A stretch of DNA of 64,000 nucleotides from Sphingomonadaceae bacterium (GCA_025359685.1 JANYEY010000050.1:1-64000); one strand, 5' to 3'. Counted from the first letter of the stretch, positions 6,093 through 14,927 are shown. Numbers and translations: made by a program. The notes: generated by a model from the sequence alone, not told the origin.

Positions 6093-7730
6093 TTATGTCC
6101 GCACTCGCATGTTGACCATCATGTCGCCGTCCTCGTGCTCCAGATTGTGACAATGGAACACGTAGGTCTGATCGCCAGCGAATTCGTGTGAGAAATCTAC
6201 CGCAAGCCGCACGGTTTCGCCGGGCCAGACCAGCACCGTGTCCTTCCAGCCAAGGTCACTGACGATGCGGCCGCTGCCATGCACGCCGAGTGCCTCGATC
6301 TGCTTCGGACTGTTCTGGCGGGACAGCACCTGAAACTGAAAACCGTGCATGTGCATGGGATGCGGCATGCTTTGTTTGGCGTTGTGCAGTTCCCAGACTT
6401 CTGTGGTGCTTCGCTTTGCGTCGATCGGAAAGGCATCCATGCGGAAGCTCTCGCCGTTGATGAGCCAGCGCATATGCCCCATCTCGACCTGAACTGAGCG
6501 CTGCGCGGCTCCCTTGATGTCGATCGGCAGGATTTGCGACAGCTGCGCCGGCAACGGGCGCGGTGCTGGTGCGGGCTTCGTCACCACCAGCTTCAGCAGA
6601 TTGAACTCAAGTCCGTCGTCGAGCCGCGTGCTGCCGTGGCTGCGATCCATCGAATTATTGCCGGACATGCCGTTTGACGATCCAATGATCGCCATCATGC
6701 CATCATTTTCCATAGTATCGAATGCGAGGCTTTTCAGGAAAACTGTGTCGCCTTGACGCAACCGGCTCGCGTCGAACAGCACATCGAGCCGCTCGCCGGG
6801 CGCCAGAAAAGCCTCTTTGACCGGATACGGCCGATCGAGCAGCCCTCCATCGGTGCCGATCACCTGATACGCCAACAGCTCTTTGCCGCGCATGAAAGCA
6901 AGCTTGTAAATGCGCGCGTTGGAGCCGTTCAGACAGCGGAACCGAAAGATGCGCGGGGCAATGTCGAGATAGGCATTGGGCGTCAGGTTGACCAGCACGA
7001 TGTCGCCGAGATAGCCCATCATCTTCTCGCCCGGGTCCGGCTGATAGACCAGCTCGCCGGCGGCGTTGAAACGCTTGTCCTGGATGACCAGCGGCAGATC
7101 GGTTTCGCCAAGCTTGAGGTCAAGTGCCTTGGCGAGCCGCAGATCGTCGTCATCCTCAACAATGAAGAAGCTGGCAAGGCCGCCATACGCCTGTTTCGCC
7201 GTCAAATGATTGGCATGCGTGTGATACCAATAGGTGCCGCCGCGGTTGTTGACCGTAAAATCATAGGAATAACTGGCGCCGGGAGCGATGCTGTCGACTG
7301 GGTGGCCGTCCATGTTGGCCGGGATGTGCAGGCCATGCCAATGAATGATCGTCGGCTCGTTCAAGCCATTTTGCAATGCGGCTGCGAACCGGCCGCCGCG
7401 CCTGATTTTGAATATAGGATTTTGATAGGTCTTGCCCGCGTAGCTGGTCTCGTACTGCAAAAACGGTGAGGCCCGTCCGCCAAGGATTGGGAATGTCGCT
7501 GCGCGGGCGTTGAGCGTCAGCGGTGTGTCGGTCACGTTAAGGACGCCAAATGGCCCCTCGGCGCCCGGAATAAGCAGCGGGTTTGTAAAATTCTCTGGCC
7601 TCACCGGGTCGTTTGCATAGGGCTTCAACGCCGCGTCGGCAGTGCTGCTGCCACCGCAGCCGGCAAGCCCCAAACCGGCGCCAACTGCGAGTAGCGAAGC
7701 ACTGCACTGCAAAAATTTGCGACGTTCCAT
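6093..7730 (-). CDS. Tat-exported multicopper oxidase (CueO/bilirubin-oxidase-like)
   Basis: 545 residues. RRKFLQ with a hydrophobic stretch is a Tat signal, and LAGC at 22-25 is a lipobox, so the enzyme is probably a periplasm-facing lipoprotein. Copper ligands are in place: HWHG (130-133), HTH (170-172), HPMHMHG in the C-terminal domain, and HCHNLEHEDGDMM (from 526), whose Cys is the type 1 copper ligand. These enzymes oxidise Cu(I) or organic substrates and reduce oxygen to water. It probably heads a short operon with the 43-residue protein and DUF302 gene. An IS1595-type element lies 13 bp upstream of the ATG and has removed the AGGA of the original ribosome site, so expression may be lowered or now come from the element. 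Confidence 0.9.
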   Translation of the reverse strand: MERRKFLQCSASLLAVGAGLGLAGCGGSSTADAALKPYANDPVRPENFTNPLLIPGAEGPFGVLNVTDTPLTLNARAATFPILGGRASPFLQYETSYAGKTYQNPIFKIRRGGRFAAALQNGLNEPTIIHWHGLHIPANMDGHPVDSIAPGASYSYDFTVNNRGGTYWYHTHANHLTAKQAYGGLASFFIVEDDDDLRLAKALDLKLGETDLPLVIQDKRFNAAGELVYQPDPGEKMMGYLGDIVLVNLTPNAYLDIAPRIFRFRCLNGSNARIYKLAFMRGKELLAYQVIGTDGGLLDRPYPVKEAFLAPGERLDVLFDASRLRQGDTVFLKSLAFDTMENDGMMAIIGSSNGMSGNNSMDRSHGSTRLDDGLEFNLLKLVVTKPAPAPRPLPAQLSQILPIDIKGAAQRSVQVEMGHMRWLINGESFRMDAFPIDAKRSTTEVWELHNAKQSMPHPMHMHGFQFQVLSRQNSPKQIEALGVHGSGRIVSDLGWKDTVLVWPGETVRLAVDFSHEFAGDQTYVFHCHNLEHEDGDMMVNMRVRT

Positions 7731-7735
7731 TGCGC

Positions 7736-7743
7736 GTTACTTT
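7736..7743. repeat. Target-site duplication, left copy (IS1595 element)
   Basis: GTTACTTT, repeated at 9623-9630. Eight bases is the usual IS1595 duplication. Confidence 0.85.
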
Positions 7744-7768
7744 GGCAATTATATACATGACGTACTGG
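7744..7768 (+). repeat. Left terminal inverted repeat of the IS1595 element
   Basis: Matches the reverse complement of 9598-9622 at 23 of 25 positions. Confidence 0.85.
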
Positions 7769-7851
7769 AATTGTAATGTTAGAAGATTCGCCGATAGGCC
7801 GGTGCTTAGAAATTGCGGTAACGCCCGCGATGCTTTCGGCGGGGGTTGAGG

Positions 7852-8481
7852 CTATTTGCCTGTTTCATCCGAATGACGATTTTGAGGTGATGCTTCCGTT
7901 TGTGTTTCGGGCGATGCTGACTGCCATGCCTGATGCACAGACAGCGCCTTGTCCCACAAATTTGACCAACTGAGTTCAAGCCCGTCGTTCGCAGTGACGT
8001 GGTTCAATGAGGTCACTCCTACGGAATAGATTCCCCGAACTTCGAGATCATCCCAGCCATCGAAGTTGCTTCCAAGTTTGCCAAAAAGGCTTGCGACAGC
8101 ATCTCTGATCTCAGGTGTGCCGAAAGTTAGTCGCGCGTGGCAGTGGGCCGCGACATTACGGATTTCCTTTATCATCTCAAATTTTCGCCGGGTCGTCCGG
8201 TCAATGACCCCAAGAGCTTGCGCCATTCTAATCCGGTTGGAAAAGCTGCCAATCGGGCCTTCATATGAAAATAGCCGAGCTGACTCCTCAGAGTTTATTC
8301 CTGGCATCAAGCGTTTGATGCGCTCAACGAGAAATTCCTCAAGCATTGCCGCATGCAAGATCATGGTTGCGCGATCACTCTCGCCGATCATGTGTTTGAC
8401 ATGATCGTTCGGGTGGATCGCTTCAATTCCTTGGTTCAAAAGCTGCTTCAGAGCGGCTATGGAAGTCGCATGGCTCAACAA
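7852..8481 (-). CDS. MltR-like protein, passenger of the IS1595 element
   Basis: 209 residues from a TTG start at 8481 (TTG at 8478 is equally good; CGGAGACG lies just upstream). The middle resembles the MltR fold: a helix MILHAAMLEEFLVERIKRL, then FSYEGPIGSFSNRIRMAQAL, and RKFEMIKEIRNVAAHC. MltR was described as the mannitol operon repressor of E. coli, but related domains are widespread with unknown roles. The RN..AH motif also occurs in HEPN-like helical domains, so an RNA-targeting role is conceivable. No HEPN active-site claim is made. The N-terminal ~30 residues would be lost if translation began at the ATG at 8391. Confidence 0.6.
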   Translation of the reverse strand: MLSHATSIAALKQLLNQGIEAIHPNDHVKHMIGESDRATMILHAAMLEEFLVERIKRLMPGINSEESARLFSYEGPIGSFSNRIRMAQALGVIDRTTRRKFEMIKEIRNVAAHCHARLTFGTPEIRDAVASLFGKLGSNFDGWDDLEVRGIYSVGVTSLNHVTANDGLELSWSNLWDKALSVHQAWQSASPETQTEASPQNRHSDETGK

Positions 8482-8601
8482 TCAACGTCTCCGACCGATG
8501 CCAACCAACAGCGCGACGAATTGCTTCGCCGCGCGCTGGCGACTCCCCCGATCAGCAATGAGGATATCCTCAAGCGGTCGAAAGAGTCTCACCGAAAGTA
8601 A
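8470..8601 (+). CDS. 43-residue hydrophilic protein, divergent from the MltR-like gene
   Basis: Starts MAQQSTSPTDANQQRDELLR and ends KRSKESHRK. GGAAG precedes the ATG. It overlaps the 5' end of the MltR-like gene by 12 bp on the opposite strand. The acidic/basic helical composition would suit a small antitoxin-like or regulatory peptide paired with its neighbour, but nothing is recognised. It may be spurious. Confidence 0.35.
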   Translation: MAQQSTSPTDANQQRDELLRRALATPPISNEDILKRSKESHRK

Positions 8602-8643
8602 CGTTTGCGCCTTTCCCCCTTCACTGGCGGGGGTTCGTAAAAG

Positions 8644-9555
8644 TCAGGCAGCGAGCGAACTAGGTTGCCGGTACATGAGGCGCTTGCCGCGTGCGCCCTT
8701 GATCGCTTCGATCGTGCGTTCGCTGTCAGTCAGCTTGCGGGTGTTGTAGCGGAAATCGAACTCGCGGCAGTAGCGGGCCAGATGGGCTTCGCTCATGTGA
8801 TGGTATGTGCCGATCACACCGCGCTTAAAGATCGAGAAGAAGTTTTCGACCGTGTTGCTATGCTTGAAGCCGCCGGTGGTCACATACTCGCTGGCGCTGT
8901 GATTGACGCTGCTATGGCCGTTAAATTCACGCCCAACGCGAGTGTAAACGGGGCTTTCGTCGGTCATAAGGTGAGCCGAGCGGTCAACGTTCGTGACGAT
9001 CAGCGGGCGAAGGGTTTTGGCATTGACGTTCGCAACGTGGAAGCTGCGGGCCATGCCGTCACGTTCAACCAGCGCGACGACCGCCTTCTTAGGAGCGGGC
9101 TTGCGCGTAGCACGATTGCGGGCCTTGCCGCCGACATATGTTTCATCGGCTTCGACCACGGTTTCGGGACCGCCGAGCGGGCTATCGTCGCCAGCCATAG
9201 CTTCGCGGATACGGTGCGCCATGAACCATGCCGACTTGTACGTAATGCCGAGATCGCGGTGCAACTCGTGAGCGCTAAAACCCTTCTTGGCGCTGTTAAG
9301 CAGGCGGAACGCGAGCAACCACTTATTGAGCGGGATTTTGCTATCCTCGAAGATCGTGCCGACCGTCACAGTGAAAGGCTTGGCGCACTCATTGCACTTG
9401 TAAACGCCGGGGCGCGTGGACTTGCCAGCGAGCTTCGTAATGCGGTCCAAGGTGCCGCAGCGCGGGCAGACGGGGCCATGCGGCCAGTGCAGCGCTTCAA
9501 GGTGCTCGCGGGCCTTGTCTGCATCGCTGTAAATGGGGTTGGTGAGGTCGGTCAT
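8644..9555 (-). CDS. IS1595-family (ISXO2-like) DDE transposase
   Basis: 303 residues. An N-terminal zinc-binding module shows CPRCG and CNEC. The catalytic domain has D in EADETYVGG, D in LMTDES, and the HSNTVENFFSIFKRG segment that carries the third acidic position and is diagnostic for ISXO2-type enzymes. The C terminus ends RLMYRQPSSLAA. The ATG at 9555 is the natural start. The gene fills the right half of the element and appears intact. Confidence 0.92.
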   Translation of the reverse strand: MTDLTNPIYSDADKAREHLEALHWPHGPVCPRCGTLDRITKLAGKSTRPGVYKCNECAKPFTVTVGTIFEDSKIPLNKWLLAFRLLNSAKKGFSAHELHRDLGITYKSAWFMAHRIREAMAGDDSPLGGPETVVEADETYVGGKARNRATRKPAPKKAVVALVERDGMARSFHVANVNAKTLRPLIVTNVDRSAHLMTDESPVYTRVGREFNGHSSVNHSASEYVTTGGFKHSNTVENFFSIFKRGVIGTYHHMSEAHLARYCREFDFRYNTRKLTDSERTIEAIKGARGKRLMYRQPSSLAA

Positions 9556-9597
9556 TCGCTTGGTCCCTGTCTATGCAGAGACACTACGCCTAGGCCG

Positions 9598-9622
9598 CTA
9601 GTACGTCAAGTATATAATTGCC
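9598..9622 (-). repeat. Right terminal inverted repeat of the IS1595 element
   Basis: Pairs with 7744-7768 and is followed by GTTACTTT (9623-9630). Confidence 0.85.
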
Positions 9623-9653
9623 GTTACTTTCCTAAATTGGAGCGCTTGATTCT

Positions 9654-9689
9654 ATAGCGATGGAACTATCTCATTAGTTCCATCGCTAT
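9654..9689. repeat. Perfect 14-bp inverted repeat in an AT-rich spacer
   Basis: ATAGCGATGGAACT and AGTTCCATCGCTAT flank the loop ATCTCATT. The surrounding 9631-9840 is clearly AT-rich next to GC-rich genes and holds no reading frame. Before the IS1595 insertion this hairpin would have lain about 35 bp upstream of the multicopper oxidase start, as part of its leader or as a terminator after the ATPase gene. Confidence 0.6.
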
Positions 9690-9845
9690 TTAATCGAATT
9701 AAAATGCGTATTTATAGTATAAACAACTCAGCAAAGATTTCCTCGAAGTTTAAATATCGGATCCGTCTAATTGTTAATTGTTCTGCGATGCAGCCAAAAA
9801 TATTATTAAAGTTATAACATCAATTCATCGCAAAAGGCACGCAGG

Positions 9846-12227
9846 TTACAGTTTGACCCGGTTGAGCCGGAGTGAGTTCATGACAACCGTGAAGGATGAC
9901 AATGCCATCGCCGCGCCCGCAAACATCGGCGACATCAGGATGCCCGATATCGGATAAAGCACGCCGGCCGCGACCGGCACGCCAATCCCGTTAAACAGGA
10001 ATGAGAAGAATAGGTTCTGGCGGATGTTGCGCATCGTCGCCTTGGCGAGCGCACGGGCGCGGACGACGGCTGCAAGATCGCCTTTGGTGAGTGTGATGCC
10101 GGCACTTTCGATGGCAACATCGGTTCCTGTTCCCATGGCGAGACCAACATCGGCAGCCGCGAGCGCTGGGGCGTCATTGATCCCGTCACCTGCCATCGCG
10201 ACCTTTGCGCCGGATGCCTTGAGTTCGCCGACGATGCGCGCCTTGTCGTCGGGTTTGAGTTCGGCGTGAACACCGTCGAGGCCGCCCACAGCACCGGCAA
10301 CGACCTGGGCGGTGGTCGGATTGTCACCGGTCAGCATGATGACGCGCAGGCCCTGTTTGCGGAGCGCTTCGATAGATTCGCGCGCATTGGCGCGAATGGG
10401 ATCGGCGACCACGACCATTCCGGTAAGTTTCCCATCGACCGCGACCAGCATAACGCCAGCACCTTCGCGCCGTCTGGCTTCGGCAGCGTCGTTGAGTGGC
10501 GCCGGATCGACGCCGATGCGCTGCATCTGTGCGGCATTGCCGATCACGACGTTGCGACCGCCGATAACGGCGCTAATGCCCGCCCCGACCTGAATCTCGA
10601 AATTTTCTGGCTCGCCGAGTGTCAGCTTGCGTTCTTGCGCGGCGCTCACAATGGCATGGGCCAGCGGATGCTCCGAGCGCGCCTCGACGGCAGCCGTTAG
10701 CGCGAGCAAATCATTCTCGGCAATCCCGCCAATGGTCTCGATGGCAATGAGCTTGGGCTTGCCTTCGGTGAGCGTCCCCGTCTTGTCGATCACCAGCGTA
10801 TCGACTTTCTCGAAGGCTTGCAGAGCTTCGGCATGTTTGACCAGCACGCCAGCCTGCGCCCCGCGCCCGGTAGCCACCATGATCGACATCGGGGTGGCAA
10901 GACCTAGCGCGCAAGGGCAGGCGATAATCAGCACAGCGATGGCATTGAGCAGGGCATGGCCCATGCGGGGTTCAGGCCCGACGAGGCTCCACACCGCAAA
11001 GGAGACGAGGGCGATCCCGATTACCAGCGGCACGAACCATCCCGAGATTCGATCCGCCACCGCCTGAATGGGCGCGCGGCTGCGTTGGGCTTCGGCGACC
11101 ATCCGGACGATGCGGGCGAGCATGGTATCCGCGCCAACTGCCTGAGCCTCCATCACCAGACTGCCGGTGCCGTTGACGGTGCCGCCGGTGAGCGCGCTCG
11201 CCGATTCCTTGGCGACCGGCAAGGGCTCGCCGGTAAGCATCGATTCATCAACAGAGGATCGCCCGTCGATCACGATACCATCCACCGGCACCGCTTCGCC
11301 GGGCCGGATGCGGAGGCGGTCGCCCGTTTGCACTTCTGCGAGCGGAATGTCGGTTTCGGTTCCGCCGGTATTGATGCGTCGCGCCGTTTTTGGCGCAAGA
11401 TTGAGCAGCGCACGGATCGCTTTGCCTGTTGCCGCACGGGCGCGCAATTCGAGAACTTGCCCGAGAAGGACAAGCGCAACGACGACGCCTGCCGCTTCAT
11501 AATATACTGGCACCATGCCGCCGTGGGTTCGGAAGCTCGGAGAGAACAGCCCCGGAGCAACGGTTGCGACCAAGCTATAAAGGAAAGCCGCGCCAACGCC
11601 GATGGCGATCAAGGTGAACATATTTAGCTTGCGCGTGATGATCGAAGTCCAGCCGCGCGAGAAGAATGGCCACCCCGCCCACAGGACGATGGGCGCGGTA
11701 AGTGCCAACTGGATCCACGGCGAAACAGCGGAATCGACTAAATGCAACCCAAGCAGCTCGCTTCCCATCGTCAGGACGAGCAGCGGCACTGCCAGCGCGG
11801 CAGATACCCACCAGCGCCGTGTAAAGTCGATCAGTTCGGGGTTGGGGCCATCATCCAGCGATGGCTCTTCGGGCTCCAGCGCCATCCCGCAGATCGGGCA
11901 GGTTCCTGGCCCTTCTCGCCTGATTTCGGGGTGCATCGGGCAGGTCCACATCGCGCCGGGAGCAGCAATGGCTTCCGCGCGCAGAGCGGCGGAGAGATAT
12001 TTGGCCGGATCGGCAGTGAACTTTGCCAGGCATCCCGCACTGCAAAAATGAAATTCGACGCCATCATGGTGGGTATGGTGAGTGGTCTTAGCGGGATCGA
12101 CCGTCATGCCGCAAACCGGATCAATGATTGCCGTCGCATCTCTTGAAGGGCTGTGTGAATGATTATGATGCAGCCCTGTCATGGAAATGTCCTTGGTTGG
12201 TGGCGCGCTCCTAATATCTTCTGTCAT
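9846..12227 (-). CDS. copA: P1B-type Cu+-exporting ATPase with N-terminal YHS and metal-binding domains
   Basis: Pumps Cu(I) (or Ag(I)) out of the cytosol using ATP. Order of parts in 793 residues: His-rich start; YHS domain (about 36-77, DPVCGM...FCSAGC); a small heavy-metal-binding domain (95-118, TCPMHPEI...CPICGM); eight membrane segments; TGE (332-334); the CPC ion site (437-439); phosphorylated Asp481 in DKTGT; and GDGINDAP. Classical HMA domains are absent, replaced by YHS/HMBD as in many island-borne copper ATPases. The start overlaps the SRPBCC stop by 4 bp (ATGA), so it belongs to the copC-copD-SRPBCC operon. Its downstream neighbour was probably the multicopper oxidase before the IS1595 insertion. 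Confidence 0.93.
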   Translation of the reverse strand: MTEDIRSAPPTKDISMTGLHHNHSHSPSRDATAIIDPVCGMTVDPAKTTHHTHHDGVEFHFCSAGCLAKFTADPAKYLSAALRAEAIAAPGAMWTCPMHPEIRREGPGTCPICGMALEPEEPSLDDGPNPELIDFTRRWWVSAALAVPLLVLTMGSELLGLHLVDSAVSPWIQLALTAPIVLWAGWPFFSRGWTSIITRKLNMFTLIAIGVGAAFLYSLVATVAPGLFSPSFRTHGGMVPVYYEAAGVVVALVLLGQVLELRARAATGKAIRALLNLAPKTARRINTGGTETDIPLAEVQTGDRLRIRPGEAVPVDGIVIDGRSSVDESMLTGEPLPVAKESASALTGGTVNGTGSLVMEAQAVGADTMLARIVRMVAEAQRSRAPIQAVADRISGWFVPLVIGIALVSFAVWSLVGPEPRMGHALLNAIAVLIIACPCALGLATPMSIMVATGRGAQAGVLVKHAEALQAFEKVDTLVIDKTGTLTEGKPKLIAIETIGGIAENDLLALTAAVEARSEHPLAHAIVSAAQERKLTLGEPENFEIQVGAGISAVIGGRNVVIGNAAQMQRIGVDPAPLNDAAEARRREGAGVMLVAVDGKLTGMVVVADPIRANARESIEALRKQGLRVIMLTGDNPTTAQVVAGAVGGLDGVHAELKPDDKARIVGELKASGAKVAMAGDGINDAPALAAADVGLAMGTGTDVAIESAGITLTKGDLAAVVRARALAKATMRNIRQNLFFSFLFNGIGVPVAAGVLYPISGILMSPMFAGAAMALSSFTVVMNSLRLNRVKL

Positions 12228-12733
12228 TCTGTCTTTGATTTGTGCCCAAGCTTGAAATGCACCGCCGAATCTTCAGCCATTTTGCTGACGCACCACCGTG
12301 CGTAGGGTCTCGCAAACATTAGCCCAAAGAAATGACCCAACGGACTGGCTGGCAAGTCGTATTCGATAAACACACGCAACAAGGATCGGTTGCCGTCGGC
12401 CTCAATCTCGAATCCCATCCGGTAGGCGCCCATGACCAGAATGCGCGGCGCGCCCACGGTTTGCCAAACCTTTCTCCGTGGTCGCTCGTGCTCGGTCACT
12501 TCTTCCTGCAATGTCAGCGTTAGCCCCAGAATTTTTCCGTCCATCCGGATTACTGAACCGACAATTCGACCTTCACCTTCATCGAAGGTGTAGTGCATCG
12601 ATCCGCCGAGCATCATCGCAGACGGTTTTTCCATATGGCCGCCCAAGCTGGCTTGGTCGTCCAGAAAGGCAAAGACGGCATCGGCTTTCGCTGCGATCGT
12701 TGACCGCGCCTCCTGAGTGTAATGAAATGTCAT
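12224..12733 (-). CDS. SRPBCC-fold protein of the copper operon
   Basis: 169 residues starting [20 protein letters not shown]. The pattern of strands, with an early [15 protein letters not shown] helix and a closing [16 protein letters not shown] helix, fits the SRPBCC (START/Bet v1) ligand-binding fold. The pocket ligand is unknown; no membrane segment is seen. It lies 20 bp after copD and overlaps copA by 4 bp, so it is co-translated with the pump. The ATG at 12733 is chosen because the upstream extension overlaps copD and shows no fold features. A role in copper handling is inferred only from position. Confidence 0.75.
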   Translation of the reverse strand: MTFHYTQEARSTIAAKADAVFAFLDDQASLGGHMEKPSAMMLGGSMHYTFDEGEGRIVGSVIRMDGKILGLTLTLQEEVTEHERPRRKVWQTVGAPRILVMGAYRMGFEIEADGNRSLLRVFIEYDLPASPLGHFFGLMFARPYARWCVSKMAEDSAVHFKLGHKSKTE

Positions 12734-12753
12734 ATTCACTCTCCCTGGGGCGG

Positions 12754-13689
12754 TCACATCGACATCGGCGGCTCGAGCGTTCCGAGCCACGCGACAAGTC
12801 CGAGGATGATGAGCGCTGCGCTCGTCTCGCAGATCACGCTCACGCGCAACTGGCTTATGGCCGGTAATGTTCCCCCGCCCGTGATGGCGTTGCCAAAGGC
12901 GGGCGTCAGCCGGAACCTGTTTGCCGCTGCCAGTCCCAGCATCCCTCCAAACAGCAGGAGCTTTGCTATAAGCAGCTGCCCATAGAGTGTCGAACGCATC
13001 GACAGCAGATGTTCGGGGCCAACCAGCATCCAGCTATTCACAAGGCCGGACAAGACGATCAGTGCGACAATCAGCCCTCCGATAAGTGAAAAGCCTTCGA
13101 GCGCGCGGTGGGTGAGCCGGATATGATCTTTCGACATCGAACGAGCGGGACGAAACAGCAGCGCGCCAAGCGCCACAAGCGCGCCGAACCACGCTCCCGC
13201 CGCCAACAAATGCACAATGTCCGCGATCAGATGACGCGTCCCCGCGATACCGTCGCTTGCTGCGCCATGCCCGGTCCAGGCCAGCGATGCGAGCGCACCC
13301 GCCGCACTTATCGAGACCAAGGCCAGCCACAGCGGAGTCTTGCGCCCACCCATCACAATCGCAATCGTGAACGACATCAACAGGGCCCCAATACGCGCAG
13401 CCCAGGCGTTCCCCATTGGCGTTTCGTAAATCATCATTTCAACCGAGGCGCGGTCAACCTCAAGCAATTCAACGCCCGCCATCGAGGCGGTCATCGCAAC
13501 GATACTTAGCACCGACAGCAAAATGGCCGTCGCAGAAAGCCAGATTGTCATAAGCCGGAACGGCAACACGTTCCCCCGCAGCCGTTCCGGGCCCTTCAGG
13601 CCATATAGTCCGAACAGCGGCAGTCCGAACAACAGCATCAGGTTCACATAGAGCGCGAACCTGATGCCGATGGTCAACGTGTCGATCAT
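12754..13689 (-). CDS. copD: CopD-family copper resistance inner-membrane protein
   Basis: 311 residues with about eight membrane helices. Conserved CopD-type features include the TGHGA motif (from about residue 140), ADIVHLLAAGAWFGALVALG, and a later helix with NRFRLTPAF. CopD works with periplasmic CopC in moving copper across the inner membrane. copC ends one base before this gene starts, so the two are coupled. It carries no soluble domain fusion. Confidence 0.88.
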   Translation of the reverse strand: MIDTLTIGIRFALYVNLMLLFGLPLFGLYGLKGPERLRGNVLPFRLMTIWLSATAILLSVLSIVAMTASMAGVELLEVDRASVEMMIYETPMGNAWAARIGALLMSFTIAIVMGGRKTPLWLALVSISAAGALASLAWTGHGAASDGIAGTRHLIADIVHLLAAGAWFGALVALGALLFRPARSMSKDHIRLTHRALEGFSLIGGLIVALIVLSGLVNSWMLVGPEHLLSMRSTLYGQLLIAKLLLFGGMLGLAAANRFRLTPAFGNAITGGGTLPAISQLRVSVICETSAALIILGLVAWLGTLEPPMSM

Positions 13690-14076
13690 TTACCGCACGG
13701 TGAAGGTGAGAGTGCCTTCCATGCGGTGCGTGTCCGCGCCCGCTGCGTGCCACTTCAGCTGGTACGTTCCGGGAGTAAGCGCGCGGCGCATCGTCAGGGT
13801 GAGCGTCTTGCCGTCCGCGCTCATTGCCGAAGTAAAGCCGGTAATTAGCATCGGCTGGTGGTTGGCCATGCCAGGCATCGAGGTCATGATCAGCGTGGCC
13901 CCGGTAAAGTTGGCAACGACCCGCTCGTTGAAGGTCAGGACAACCCGGCCGGTTTTGCCAATAGTGGCATTGGCCGCAGGCGAGGACGACACAAGCTTGG
14001 TATGGGCCTGCGCGCCGCCTGCGAACGCAAGAGCGGCAAGAAGGGGGGCGGTCAAAGCAATGCGGAATCTGGACAT
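13690..14076 (-). CDS. copC: CopC-family periplasmic copper-binding protein
   Basis: 128 residues. A signal peptide ends around GGAQA, leaving His as the first mature residue (HTKLVSSSPA), which is the classical N-terminal copper ligand of CopC. Later residues with copper-site character are the Met/His stretch MTSMPGMANHQPM and the WHAAGADTHRMEG segment near the C terminus. It leads the copC-copD-SRPBCC-copA operon. Its 5' region, shared with the divergent sensor operon, holds candidate ECF promoters. Confidence 0.92.
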   Translation of the reverse strand: MSRFRIALTAPLLAALAFAGGAQAHTKLVSSSPAANATIGKTGRVVLTFNERVVANFTGATLIMTSMPGMANHQPMLITGFTSAMSADGKTLTLTMRRALTPGTYQLKWHAAGADTHRMEGTLTFTVR

Positions 14077-14103
14077 GAAGAGTCTCCATCTAGGGGTTCA
14101 TGG

Positions 14104-14133
14104 CATATACGCAGCGTCGAAGCCCGCCCCTTG
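14104..14133 (-). promoter_or_regulatory. Candidate ECF-type promoter for copC
   Basis: Minus-strand AGGG (-35 side) and TGCGTAT (-10 side), spaced 14 nt, about 30 bp from the copC start. It matches the copy at 15491-15520 at 18 of 30 positions. Confidence 0.5.
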
Positions 14134-14165
14134 AAAAATCCGTGTCCAGCTGATCAATCTGGTAT

Positions 14166-14195
14166 TGAGGGATCGCGATATGCCATGCGTATAAC
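14166..14195 (+). promoter_or_regulatory. Candidate ECF-type promoter for the sensor/sigma operon
   Basis: TGAGGGATCG followed by TGCGTATAAC, aligned without gaps at 21 of 30 positions to 15491-15520. It ends 22 bp before the first start codon, as expected for autoregulation by the sigma factor encoded in this operon. Confidence 0.6.
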
Positions 14196-14217
14196 ATCGA
14201 CACTGGAGTTTCTGGCA

Positions 14218-14490
14218 ATGAACGATGTTGACGAGATGCTGGCACGGCTGGCCAATGCGCCGCTCCCTTCGCGTCTGGCGACAATGGACCAGGCGGTATT
14301 TGCCGGGCTCGCACAATATGACCGATCGGATGCATCGAGGTCGCTTGGCATTGCCGGAATGGTGGCGCTAGCCGTCGGCGTAGCCAGTACCGGGCTTCCC
14401 GGCAGCCCCGCCGTTGCCGCGCCGTCAGTCACGCCGTTTGGCGTGCCGTCCGCGCTGGCGCCGTCTTCATTGCTGCTGGCCTCGAAGTGA
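14218..14490 (+). CDS. Small membrane anti-sigma-like protein (CnrY position)
   Basis: 90 residues. The cytosolic N terminus MNDVDEMLARLANAPLPSRL resembles the short sigma-binding arm of CnrY-type anti-sigma factors. One membrane helix (SLGIAGMVALAVGVASTGL) follows, then a Pro/Ala/Ser-rich periplasmic tail. It is first in a three-gene set whose second and third members are CnrX-like and an ECF sigma factor, matching the cnrYXH order. GGAG lies upstream of the ATG at 14218. Similarity to CnrY itself is weak, as usual for such short anti-sigma proteins, so the role rests on gene order and topology. Confidence 0.7.
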   Translation: MNDVDEMLARLANAPLPSRLATMDQAVFAGLAQYDRSDASRSLGIAGMVALAVGVASTGLPGSPAVAAPSVTPFGVPSALAPSSLLLASK

Positions 14491-14927
14491 CAAACCTCCG
14501 CCGCACGCTGCTGGTGGCCTTAATCGCATTCACCGCATCCATTACTGGTGTGTGGGTTGGCCGAGTCGTGCTCCCGCCCAGCCATGCCGCTGACAGCGAA
14601 CTGCATGCCCTGCTGCACAATCAGCTCGATCTCGATGCGGCCCAACGCGCCAGGATTGATGCCCTCGAGGGGCAATTCGCGATGCGCCGCAAAGCGCTCG
14701 AACTCGAGATGCGCGCCGATAATGCCAGACTGGCGGGGGCGATCGAGACCGAGCATGGCTACGGCCCTCAGGTTTCAGCGGCCATCGACCAATCGCACAT
14801 GGCAATGGGTGAACTCCAAAAGGAAACGCTGGAACATGTTTTTGCGATGCGCGGGCTCTTGCGGCCAGATCAGGCCGCAAAATTCGATACGGCCGTGGTG
14901 AAGGCGCTGACAGCCGATCAGCAATGA
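14487..14927 (+). CDS. CnrX-like periplasmic metal sensor
   Basis: 146 residues, GTG start overlapping the previous stop by 4 bp. One N-terminal membrane anchor, then an all-helical Metal_resist-type domain. The CnrX metal ligands (H42, H46, E63, H119, M123) all have counterparts here at a constant offset of two: H40 and H44 in ELHALLH, E61, H117 and M121 in LEHVFAMR. In CnrX these five bind Ni(II) or Co(II), and binding is relayed through CnrY to free the sigma factor. Keeping the full set means a real metal sensor. Whether it senses Cu, Ni or Co here is open, as the surrounding genes are for copper. Confidence 0.85.
   Translation: MTNLRRTLLVALIAFTASITGVWVGRVVLPPSHAADSELHALLHNQLDLDAAQRARIDALEGQFAMRRKALELEMRADNARLAGAIETEHGYGPQVSAAIDQSHMAMGELQKETLEHVFAMRGLLRPDQAAKFDTAVVKALTADQQ

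Larger units (their letters stand above)
7744..9622. mobile_element. IS1595-family element with MltR-like passenger gene, 1879 bp
   Basis: Ends are 25-bp inverted repeats with two mismatches (GGCAATTATATAC...; 7744-7768 and 9598-9622), flanked by the 8-bp duplication GTTACTTT. It holds an intact ISXO2/IS1595-type transposase (8644-9555) plus a 209-residue MltR-like protein and a 43-residue small protein. Passenger genes are known in some IS1595 groups. The element separates the multicopper oxidase from its upstream sequence, which lies at 9631-9845. Confidence 0.85.

Noticed and set aside
9575-9590. AGAGACACTAC near the IS1595 right end, like the tip of the IS1 element's inverted repeat
   Set aside because: Only about 10 bp in common and no partner at the left; the 25-bp repeats with an 8-bp duplication define the IS1595 ends better.
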